Below are positions 50,301 through 62,300 of a stretch of DNA of 64,000 nt, piece after piece (the stretch's first letter is position 1; each line of letters begins with the position of its first letter). Location of the stretch: contig NC_088778.1 in the NCBI RefSeq assembly GCF_954871325.1, positions 6,791,743-6,855,742 of the forward strand. The letters are read 5' to 3'. The stretch is from Gordionus sp. m RMFG-2023 (taxonomy: Eukaryota; Nematomorpha; Gordioida; Chordodea; Parachordodidae). The notes below the pieces were generated by a model. That model did no database searches. It saw only the letters and a list, made by a program, of their open reading frames with translations, and was not told the origin of the DNA. Both the position numbers and the translations under genes were made by a program.

Positions 50301-53300
50301 CGTAGTAATCTTTTAATGTCTTTCCATAAATCAATGTTAGAGCTGTTCGTCATTCTTAGTTGATATATCTTCTCAAGAGTTTCATCAGACATCCATTCTT
50401 TCCTAGACACAAGATTTACGTTTGGTAGTCTATCATAAGATTCCGCCAATTCTTTCTTAAAAAGTTCCCAACAATCTTCAACATTTCCATTTCTGGTAAC
50501 ATTAATAAAGGTTCCTTTTTTCGAAATAAGGGATTGTTCAAAGAGTTTTATTTCCTTGCAATAGAAACTTATTTGATTTACGTGGAAAAATTATATTTTT
50601 TAGTGAATTTTTATGCCCCACAAAATAGGAACATGAGAAAAACTTTTTTGAGACGAAATGATATATATATTAAACTCTCTCTCAAATAGATATAACGTTA
50701 ATCCTGGGTGATCTCAATATGAAAATAGGTAAAGACAGTGAATATATAAGTAGAGGAGTTATAGGGCAAGCTGCCATTCAACAAATCTAATGATGTAGAC
50801 AGCATAAAATTCCTAATTACTGCAGTAACAAAAACTTTAAGGTAGAAAATACTTTTTTCTGCCATCGCGATATCAACAAATATACCTTTGTGAGGGGCAG
50901 GCAGATATCTCAAATTTACTTTTTTATTTCTAATATTCATAGTTGGTTTGTGGATGTTAAAGCATCTACCAGGGTCAACATATCTGATCATAAGATGGTT
51001 ACTGCAGTTATAAATATAAAAAACATCTGGGGTTATCATAATAATAGTATTCCTAACTCAATGGCGCATCAATGTTAACTCGTCCAATATAATTTTTCAA
51101 CGTAAATCAAATAAGTTTCTATTGCAAGGAAATAAAACTCTCTTTGAACAATCCCTTATTTCGAAAAAAGGAACCTTTATTAATGTTACCAGAAATGGAA
51201 ATGTTGAAGATTGTTGGGAACTTTTTAAGAAAGAATTGGCGGAATCTTATGATAGACTACCAAACGTAAATCTTGTGTCTAGGAAAGAATGGATGTCTGA
51301 TGAAACTCTTGAGAAGATATATCAACTAAGAATGACGAACAGCTCTAACATTGATTTATGGAAAGACATTAAAAGATTACTACGGAAAGATAGGAGAATT
51401 TTTATAGCTAAAAGGGCGGCAGACATTGATAAAGATATGAAAGAGAACAGAATCTACGATGCATATAAAAAATTAAAGTACTTCTGTAAATCCAGTTGCT
51501 TCGTGAAACTCCCTACGATCGTCTTAGCGAATGGGAAAACCATAACTGACCAAGATGAGCAAATGGCATTGTGGCTGGATCATTATATGTCGATTTTCGA
51601 CTCCCGCAAGGCTACTCCTTTAACTACTATGAATTCTCATACAATTATATCTACGGCTGGTTTCTCTTCAAATGAAATTTCAAACATTGTAAAGAAATTA
51701 CGGAACAATAGAGCTCCGGGTTTGGACAACATTACAGCTGAATATTTAAAAATATCCCCGAACATAATCTCTTCTTTTCTCCTTGCTCTCTTTAATAAAA
51801 TTTGGGAAAGTTGTAAGCCTGATTTACCTAATCAAAACCATAAGCCTCAGAGTTGGTCTAAAAATTAATTTCAATAAAACGGTTATTCTTTCCTCGCCAA
51901 ATACGCCACCACTCCAAAATCTTTTGGTAGGCGGAAACGTTATCAAAAAAGTAGATAATATTAAATACCTGGGTGTGATGCTCAATAACAAGGGGGAATG
52001 CAAGGAGGAAATATAGATTAGAACGCAAAAAGCCAAAAGTGCGTTCTATATGTACATGAAAATCTAGAAGTCTAAGGAAATATCGGTTTTTACGAGGTTG
52101 AGGCTATTCAACTCTATTATTATCCCCATTTTATTATACGGAAGTGACATATGGGAAGCTAACTTAAGACGCATTCAATCCTTTATAAATAATTGTCTGA
52201 GAACTATAAATGGTATTTTTTATCCCAGAGTCATCTCTAACCCTAACCTCTGGAGGAAATCTAGCCACTCTCCGATAAATATTACGTTAAAAAAACGTCG
52301 GATACAGTTCCTAGCCCATATAATAAGGAATTCAGATCACAACCTTGCACATGATGCTATCGTTTGGTTATATACACATAAAGGGAAACAGTATACTAAA
52401 TATAAATCGTTATGGTATTACAAAGCTATAAAAGATGTGATGGAGCTGAATGTAAACATGAAACAATTTATAAAGCTTAATAATTGCAAAAGGTCTATCA
52501 GAAAACTCTTTCGCATCAAAGATAGATATTTCAGATGAAAATTGTTCCTAGGGATCTCTCGTTCACATACCTTTTTCTTACTTTTCTTCTTCGATTTCTT
52601 ATGTGGACTTATTCCTCTCAAAAGTATTCTTCTTTAATTTACCTCAAAAATAAATAACCTTGCTTTAAATTTTTTAAATTAAATTATCCACCTCCCACCT
52701 TTAAAGTAATTAATTTTAAAAGCAGTTCTTGGGTATAAGCTATTTTTTGGTCCCGCTCTTTTCCTCTAAGCCTATAGACGTTTTAATAACATTTCTTAGA
52801 AATGTTGTGCGTACAAGTACGTGCGGCTTGCCCACAAACGTGTGGAGGGCTCCTCATATTTTTTTTTCTCCCCCAAATTAATAAATTCCAATTAGATGGA
52901 AATGAGGAAAACCTAGCGTTGCTCTGTTGTGTATTCAACGTTAGAGGGCGAATGCGCTATATATCACGTATTATATCAGAATATAATTTCAAAGTTAGGT
53001 ATTTTAGGCGCCAAAATTTTTACACTTTTACATCGATTACCATTCTATATAAATTTATATAAATCAAAGGTAAATAATATTTTTATGATAGATTATTACT
53101 AGTATTTCATGTTTAGTAAAAAAAAAATTAACAATAACTATTTTTTATATGATTTTTTAAAGAAAATCCAAATTGGTAACATTGGGATTTTCTTATGTAA
53201 TTTTTTCCATAAATTTTTTAAAATTAAATATTGAAAATATGATATAGTAAGAATTAAATATAGGCTATTTTCCATTTAACAAGCCACTATAATATTTGCA

Positions 53301-56300
53301 AAAAGTTAAGAAAGTGAAAATTTTATTTTATTTAAAATTTTATATAATTTTTAGATGACCTCAACATCTATTATACCAGAGGGAGATATATCTGATGTAG
53401 ATATTGAGAAGGATGATGACTTTGAAAATGCCACAGTAGTTGATCTAAATATGACCTATGATATTTTACCAGATATTGGGTTGGAACTGGAAAATTATGA
53501 TAATGATATTATCCCAAGTAATAGGAAAGCCCTATGGCGAAATAAGGATTTATATAAATATAATACAGAATTTAAACAAGAATTTTTGCCTCCACCTGAT
53601 AAGGAAATTTCGCCTTACAAATATTTTAAAAAATTTATAGACGATGATATTATTAACAATTTAGTAAAGCAAACGAATATTTATTCTTTTCAATTATCTG
53701 GCAAATCAACAAATACAAATAGTAGTGAAATTGAAAAATTTCTCGGAATTCACCTTTATACGGGCATTGTTAAATTGCCATCAATAAGGCAATATTGGGC
53801 TATAGAGAGAGTGATTCCTCAAATTTCTCAATGCATGACAAGAAACAGATTCTTGGAATTGAGAAAATACTTTCATATTAATGATAATAATAATATAATC
53901 CTTAGGGGCCAGCCTAATTACGATAAACTTTTCAAACTAAGACCATTTATTAGTGCATTAAAAATGAACATGAGAAAGATTCAATTAGAGGAAAAATTAT
54001 CAATTGATGAAAAGAAAAATCAGAGGGAAAACTGGCCTACCCGGGTAAACCTGGAAATCGCCATAAAACGGAGAAGAATATGAAATGATAGTCCCCTTCA
54101 AAGGGCGATGTGAATTTAAACAATATATTAGCTCAAAACCGCATAAATGGGGAATCAAAATTTACGCTTTATGTGGATCATCTGGAATGCTATATGATTT
54201 CGAAATATATATAGGAAAATGCACAAATATAAAAAAAACTTTGATGGGTATTAGCGGAGATATTGTTATACGACTATTAGAAACTGTTCCCCCACATAAA
54301 AATCATAAAATTTACATGGATAACTTTTTATCTTCATATAATTTAGCAGTTGCGCTCAAAGATAATGGCTTTATCATGTCGGGGATCATAGATCTAATCG
54401 ATTATTAGGATTCCATCTGGTTGATGATAAAATCTTAAAGAAAAAAGGAAGAGGGTCCCTTGATTATAAAGTGGATTTTAATTATAATATTATAATTTGC
54501 AAATGGTTTGATAACAAATCGGTTATCACGATATCATCATTTATGAGTATAAATCGCACATCACGAACGAAAAGATGGTCGGTATCTTAAAAATCTTTTA
54601 TTAATGTCGAAATTCCGGCTATAATTCAAGATTATAATGCTGGTATGGGCGGAGTGGATCTCCATGATATGTTAATTGAACTATACAGAATTGACATAAA
54701 ATGGAAGCGCTTTTACATGCTAATTTTCTTTCATTTATTAGATTCCTGTGTGGTGAATTCGTGGTTACTCTATAGACGCCACATCAAACAGAAAGATGAT
54801 AAATATATATCTCTTTTACCGTTTAAAGCTCGGATAACTAAAGGATTAATGATGGTTGGAAAGGAAAATTATGGAAAAGAAGGTAAACATAATTTGAAGA
54901 TTGAAAAAAAAGAAAGAAATTGAATAGTTTTCATCCAATCCCAGATATTAGATTCGATAAAATAGGGCATTGGCCCTCGGCGGCTAACAGACAAAGATGC
55001 AAGAATTGCAAAAATGGTTATACCAGATTTGAATGTTTAAAATGTAAAATGTCTTTATGTTTAAAATCGCAATTGTTTTATTTCTTATCATTCAAAATAA
55101 ATTGTATATTTTTTTTACACATGAATATCCCAATGATGACAATTGGTAACATTTTATAATTCTATATATATACACTTTTTAAAATAAAAAACGTTGAAAA
55201 TGTGTTATTTGCGTCTTATTTAACTCAGTTTTAGAAGAAAAAAAATTTTTGTTCACGGGAAATATGTCGGGCGCGAAAGGGTTAAGCGGAAAACAAACTA
55301 AGCTATGCGTTCTTAAATTGGTTAATTGTCACAAGGGGAAGACGTCAACTAACTTTCATCGTAATTCGATTGTTAAAAAAGTAGTATACATTTTTTTTTT
55401 AATTTTAAAACTTTGCAAAAATTTTATCGGGGAAGAAATCCGTGTATTTAGATCCTCTTCTTATGGTATCGACGCTAATTCCCGAACGGAGTTCTTTGAT
55501 TAAATTATGTTGATGTTGGTCGTCTTTATAATGTGAATAAGGTTTATGAAGAGCAGGGAAATAAATGTGAATAAGGATAGATTCATAGTTTGATCCAATT
55601 CGACACGATTTAACAGCTGAGCGATTTTTAAAAATCCTTTGATGATAATCAATAATTCTTAGATTATTATAATGAATAGAATTAAAAAATAAAATAATTT
55701 TCTTTCTTTCTTTCTTAAAATTGATCTCATTTAAAAAACGATCAGCTGTTAAATGTCGAATGGAATCCCACTCCTTATGGGAAATATAATTTTTTTGAAT
55801 ACAAAACGAGCACATCCTGTTAAATTGTGTTTATTTAAAATTCATATTTTATGTTTCAGAATTTTGTTAAAATCATGTTTTGGTTATTTCATCGTTTTTT
55901 ATATTTGACACAACAGTGTTTTTTTTTACATGTAACAACTTGATATATTCAACTTACACATTAGCGAGAATAGTAACATTAATGAATACCGAATGATTCG
56001 CTATTAAAAGCTAGGGCCCACTGCAAGAAGGCGTAAAGCTTCAAGACGCCATTAACAGTAGCCGTTTGCACGCAAAAGTTCGAGTCTTCGATGGGAGAAT
56101 CGCCGGAATCTGCCAAAGCGAGCCGCGTCCCGTCCGCCCCAAAATAATCGCTGCCTTCTGAGAAAATTTATTTTTGTTCATTATTTTTTTTAAAAAAAAA
56201 GTAATTCCAATTTTTAAAATAATTCAGTAATTCATTCATTCATTTAGCACGATGCTTGCTATATGACCCAACGAACGTGGGGCTGGTTTTTTCGTAAGGA

Positions 56301-59300
56301 AGCCGACAAAACTTTGTTACCCAGATAAGAATAATAAAGGGGGAGGCACTAAAAATCCCTCCATATTTGTTCAATTATATATAATATACATTTAATATTA
56401 TATAAAATGCAAAAAATAAATAAATACCCATCTTTCAAAAATAGTATATATAACACTCATATATTATCCAAAATTTTAATTAACTTATAAAAAAAATAAT
56501 TGATATTTGTAAATAAATACAGTAATTAATAATTATCTTAAAAATACTATATATATATATATATATAAACCTTCTTGATACTCTTTTCTATGACCAACAG
56601 CTTGAGATAATGTCATAAAATTTCCCGTCGATTTTGACATCTGATTTTTTTTTTAAATTTATAAGCAAAAAAAGTTCACAATTTAATTAATTAAGGCTTA
56701 TATTGTTTGGCTCAAAATAAACACTTGAAATTGAAACGCTCAGAATTTTTATGAATTAAAAAAAAATATTCAACCCTAGGTCGGCTTAATTTGAATACTT
56801 AATTGCTTTTTAGTATAGTCTAAAAAGTATGATCGATGACATCCTATTTCGGTTTATTTTAAGTATTTAATCTCGTTTTTTCTTTTTTACAGCAAGGCCG
56901 ACATGAAACGGCCTTAAAGCTAAAAAAAATTTTACTGAATTTTGCAGAAATTTTTCTTAAAGACGATTTTCTGAGCAGATCATTTTTTAATCTGAGCGTT
57001 TCCGTTTTATATCCGAGCATTAAGAAAGAATTCTGAGTATTCAGTATTTTTTTCCGAGGTCAAGTATTTATTCTGAGCGTTCAGGGATTTTTTTTCTGAG
57101 CGATTAAATAGGAGGCTTTAATTAATAAACCCTTCAAAGGTCCTCTTTTTTATAATATACAAAATAAATACAAAACAGATCTTGCCCACAGTTAAGAAAT
57201 TCGGGACCTAGAGAATATATTATTGAATAATTCTAAAAGAATATAATATAGAAAATAATGAAAAGTTAACCTTTTCTGAATTGAGGTTCAATAGACCGTT
57301 CGCTCGAATACTTTTAGGCCATTTAGATCTTTTTTTTGGAAGGGAGGGGAGGGGGTCACAAAAATAATTTATTTATATATTAATGCGATTTATTATATTC
57401 CATTACCATACAACTACTTCATATACTACCCCATCTCATTGAACACCCTTGGTTTTTAGCTCATGTTAATTTTCATTTTCAAAAATAATCATGATTACTA
57501 AAAAAAGATTTAAAATATTAGGCCAATTATTGGAAAAATAAAAATATATGAGTATATTTATGCATGATATAATACGGATCGTTTTCCCATATGGCTATAT
57601 GATTATACAGGTAGTAAGTCAGATGGTTAGGAACTAAATCTTTGCCACTTACCCTCAAATCGACCGGGTACCAATACAAGAATTCGGCCTTGAGTCGATT
57701 CAAAGCCGAGAGGGGAATGCCATTATCTTCGACGCCATTGGTAGGTGGATCAGGGTTAAGGTCGAATAAGTAATCCCATACCTTGTCGGTCATTTGCGCG
57801 GGTCTTTAAAAGAAAAGTGGTAAAATATAGGTTAAACGAGAAATTTTATTATGAAAAATGAAGTTGAATTAATGAATATAGATGATGTTCGACTTATATT
57901 AGATTTGATTTACCCAAAGAGCTTCTTATGTAGATCACTTCAAGTTATCTAAGAGAGATGTAATAATCAGGTTAAAACGTTCCTCAATTAATTAACAAAA
58001 GAAATGTTAAACGAAGATCATAAAAACGGTCTGAGACCTATAAGGTTTACGCGTAAAGTTTTTACGCATTTTTAATCGCAAAAGGATAAGTAAAAATAAA
58101 CATTTATAAAATATAAATAGCTCTAAAACTTAAGTTTCCTCTTATAATAGCGCCATTTTATATTTTGAAGATTCTAAATGCCCAAGGAGTTAAGAGATAA
58201 TATGAGAAAAATAAACAACCTTATATGCAATGCATTTTCGAGCTTTCCTTCCAGATTGTCCAGGCCCTGCAAAAGATGAGCTATCGTATAATACGCCATG
58301 TAAATTGTCGAATCAGACAAGGATTCTATAAGCCATCCATCGTCCCAAGGTATTTTACTGCCTAACAATTTTTTTTTAAATATATTCTTTTGTTAAATTT
58401 ATAACTTTCGGCTTTATTTTAGTTCTATAAAATGAAGGTTCTTACTGCACCCAGGTTCAGAAATTTAAATTGTAAGATTGCGAGAATTTTGTATAAAGTT
58501 AGTGATTGATCTTACAAAATACACCTGAACCCACCCTGGCCCATATTACCCCCGGTTTGAGGGTTATCCAAAAATAGGTTCTGTTTGGTCCATGTTATAC
58601 TTAAAATGAATTATTCAACATTCGATTTATTTGATTCGATACCTATTTACGAATAACAATTTTTTTATAGATTATTTGATCGAATTATCTGTATAATTTA
58701 AAATTAGTACTATTAATCGAAATAATTTGTAAATATTTGAAAATAATTTGCAAATATTCAAAATAATATTATTCTCAATTCAAAATTATTCATAAATATT
58801 TAAACATGTTCCTTGGGGTTTTATTTATTTTTTTTTTAATTTTTTATATTCTATGAAATTTATCGAATCGAATATTCGTCGAGTAAAGCACGAATAATAC
58901 AAATCGAATAACACACATATTCGATTTATATTTTTATAGGTATAGTCCACGTTCGTAAAATGTCGCAAAGTAATTTTGAATTTCAGAACCCCAAAACGGG
59001 TTCAAAATCCTGCTTAAAACTTTTATCGATTTTTCATCTGACGTTGGCGTATTTTCTAACCACACAAAAAAGATTTTTTTAGCGTGCCTAAAAGATAACA
59101 GCAGGCGACGCCTATAAAATATTAATGTTATACCTAGCCCGTATAGCCTGCTACAAGCATGTTCCTGTAACCAATCCAAGGTAGCCAGAAAATTCTTTTT
59201 GATTTCCAAACTGTTCAGCGTGCTCAACCCATTTTCAACGTAATTCCTGACTTGACTTTTCCACTTTTCTTCACCGTAATCCAAATACCTGGGAAAAATT

Positions 59301-62300
59301 AGAATTATTCTTAAAATAAAAAAAAACCATCGGATCAGTGAAAAAGATTTAGAATCCAGTCCATACCAAAGATTAGATTTTTTTAAATGATCTAAAGTCA
59401 GTGTCAGCATTTAATCTATTATATTTTAATAATAGCATGTCAAAATTTATTTTTATTCATTTATGGCATATAACTATTTATTTTTTTCTAAAGCAAAATT
59501 AATAAGGGCGATAAATAAGGGAAAAGAAATTTAAAAAGAGGATGCCTAAAAAAGAAAATAGTAAAGAGAAACTAGGAAGGGTAGGTAAAATAATATCATG
59601 CAAGCATCGAGATTTGGCAAATAGATGTCCAAGCATTTCTGCTAGTTGTGTACAAAATCTTTAGGCTTACGTAATGTTATTTTAGCTATAATCTTAATCA
59701 GCCGAATCGGGCTTTTTAACAACACTGATAAGGAGGCATGGAAGATTATTTGATGAAAGAAATAAAAGTTAGATAGTTAGAGCGAATAATAGAGGTAGCA
59801 AGTCTAGGCTTTATATTTATATTCGCATTGTTATACATTTACATCCATTAAAAAAAAAATTGGCCCAGTTCAGTTTCCGATCTTTATTAGGCCAGATTCG
59901 GGAAGAAATCACTTTTAAAAGTATTTCCTTTCAAATGATTAAAGTGTATTCGGCACAAATTAACATACACATTTTTAAAAAGTAAAAAAAAAATATGAGA
60001 AAAAAAGAAGCTTTAGTAATCTTATGTTATAAAAACTCGTCTTGAAAATATATTATTTACGTTTAACTAATATAAATTTGTGTAATATTTAAAGATATTT
60101 TTTTTAGTAAACCATTGATCGCATAAGGCCACGATGCATCTGTCACCGGAACGAGAGACTATGAGACCTTCCGGTTCCATGTAGACATCCGCCAAGCCTT
60201 CGGCAATCAAATCGCTTTGCACGTTTTTTTTGATCTCAGATACCTTGCGCCCGGTATAAGCTCCCGTTAACATGACCTGCGAAAATTATTTGTTGTAGTT
60301 TTTCGAATGCATTGTTCCCCCTTATAAACTCAATTGATTATTCCTAAAATAGGAATCTATCAAACTTCTTAAGCAATAACTCAACTGATTAAAAGCTTTC
60401 AATATTATCTAATATAATACATTTTAAGAGTAGAGTGAGATAAATGAATGGTATTTTTTTAAATATAAAAAAAACCCCTTCGTAGAATCCCTTGAGATAA
60501 AGTAAATCCTTGGCCTGCTTCAGCTTTTCCTTATCGTTCTGGCTTTGAACCTTAAATTTTTGGCACATCTCCTTGGCGCAGAGGGTTCCTAATCCTTCTA
60601 TCTCTAATATGGGAATCTTTGTTAGGTAGGAATGTGTTTTTATAACACCAAAATATAAATAATTTATTTTTTATTCTAAAAATATCACACTCGCTTGATT
60701 TTTTTTCTACATTTCTTTAAGGTTGAAAGTGAGTTACGTTTTTTTTTCTTACTTTCTTTCTTCCCATCATTCTTTGCATGTTCGTCAAAAAAAAATTAAT
60801 CTTTCCAAAATTATTTGGTTGGGTAAGATAATAATTTATCTTAAAAGCGCTTTATATTATTTCACCTATAATATATAAAACACTTGAATAATATATAAAT
60901 CAGAGACCGGCCGAGGTACCATTTTCAAGGCCAAGCCCGACCCGTACTTTGTCGACCCAGCCCGATTTTTTTAAAAAAAATAATTTCGACCCGACCAGGA
61001 TTATTTTTAAATATATTATACATTTATTTTTAATTTTTGTAGCTAATGATAGCTAATTAAAATAATCGGTCTTAAAATATAAGGCTCGGCCCAACGGGGT
61101 AGGACCGGACCGAGCCCGCAGGTCTTTGATATGAATAAAAAACTTTAATCCTATTCATGGCTACCTCCAAACTAGAATTATTAAGCTAGGTCGGTCAAGA
61201 TCCAACCATAAAAAAAAGAGGCATCGAAAAAAGGAAATAAATTGTCATAATTAATTTAATGCCCCATTTAAAAACGATCATAAATCTTTAAAAAAAAGTA
61301 ATTTAATGAATCGAGGTTCTCTTGATAGCCCTTTCATTTTTTTATCTTGCATTGGGGAATGCCCCCCAAGGCAAAACTGTTCTTTCACGTGATGCTATAA
61401 ATAGTATATTAAATAAAATACCGGTTCGAAGGGGAGGACCATTTCATCCCCAATAGAATACTTAGATCTAAGATTGGGCTTATTTTTGAGATCAAGCAAG
61501 GCGGCATAGTCGTCGGGAGAATCAGAAGGAACACTGGTTACTATGGCCGTTCCTATTTTTTTTGTTTTTAAGTTTTTTTTAAAAAAAGAGTAATTTTGCC
61601 CATTTATGCTTTCTAATTTATGTATAGTATATAAGATTGGAGATTTTTTTTCAAACTCTGCTCCTAGTTAATTGCTGTTATTAGTTTTGGACAAAAAACG
61701 GCCAAGCACAGTTTTTACCCAAAAAATATTCGCACCAGATGATTAGGTCTAATTAGCCTATTTTTATACATTAACCCGTATTATCTTAATGCACCCAAGA
61801 AACAACTGTCTTAATTTGATTGCCATTTTTCTAAATTTTTTAGATGTAAAAAAAATAGCTATTTAATAAAGCACTTTTTTAAAACTCATACTCATAAACC
61901 AATACACCAATCACATTCTGTAATATACTAATAAAGAAAAAATAATAGTCGTACTCTAATCCTGAATTCAGTTAACACGAATAAAAAAACAAATAATTAT
62001 TTGAAAATATAAACAAAAAGAGAAGAAATTATTTTAGATCGTCATTTTCATTCCCAGAAAAAATTCATCGGTTCATTCGTTAATTTTTCAGGAGAGCATT
62101 TTTAAAAAAAAATTCGTGTATTTTGGATCACTTTTATTGGTGCTATGGAAGAATACTAGGGCTGTGCCGATCCAAAATTTTCAATATATTGCTAAAAAAC
62201 TGATTTCGGTATAGATCAGATTTATATTGATTTTTATTTACCATTTATCTTTAAATCGATGTAATAATAACATCAATATTTTATATATTTGTTAAAAAAT

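Larger units (their letters stand above)
47835..55281 (+). mobile_element. piggyBac element in LARS1 intron, interrupted by LINE cluster
   Basis: The left end CCCTTTCGCGTACAGCGAG follows TTAA (47831-47834). The right end is the reverse complement of CCCTTTCGCGCCCGACATAT and is followed by TTAA (55282-55285). TTAA duplication and CCCTTTCGCG inverted ends identify a piggyBac element, and the transposase at 53355-55150 confirms it. The 7.4-kb span is longer than a normal element because LINE segments occupy about 47989-52.6 kb inside it. The orientation is antisense to LARS1. Confidence 0.88.

Noticed and set aside
55405-55815. 136-codon minus-strand frame as a separate gene
   Set aside because: It is a composite: the lower part is LARS1 exon 55493-55412 and the rest is the fold-back repeat at 55570-55790 plus intron.
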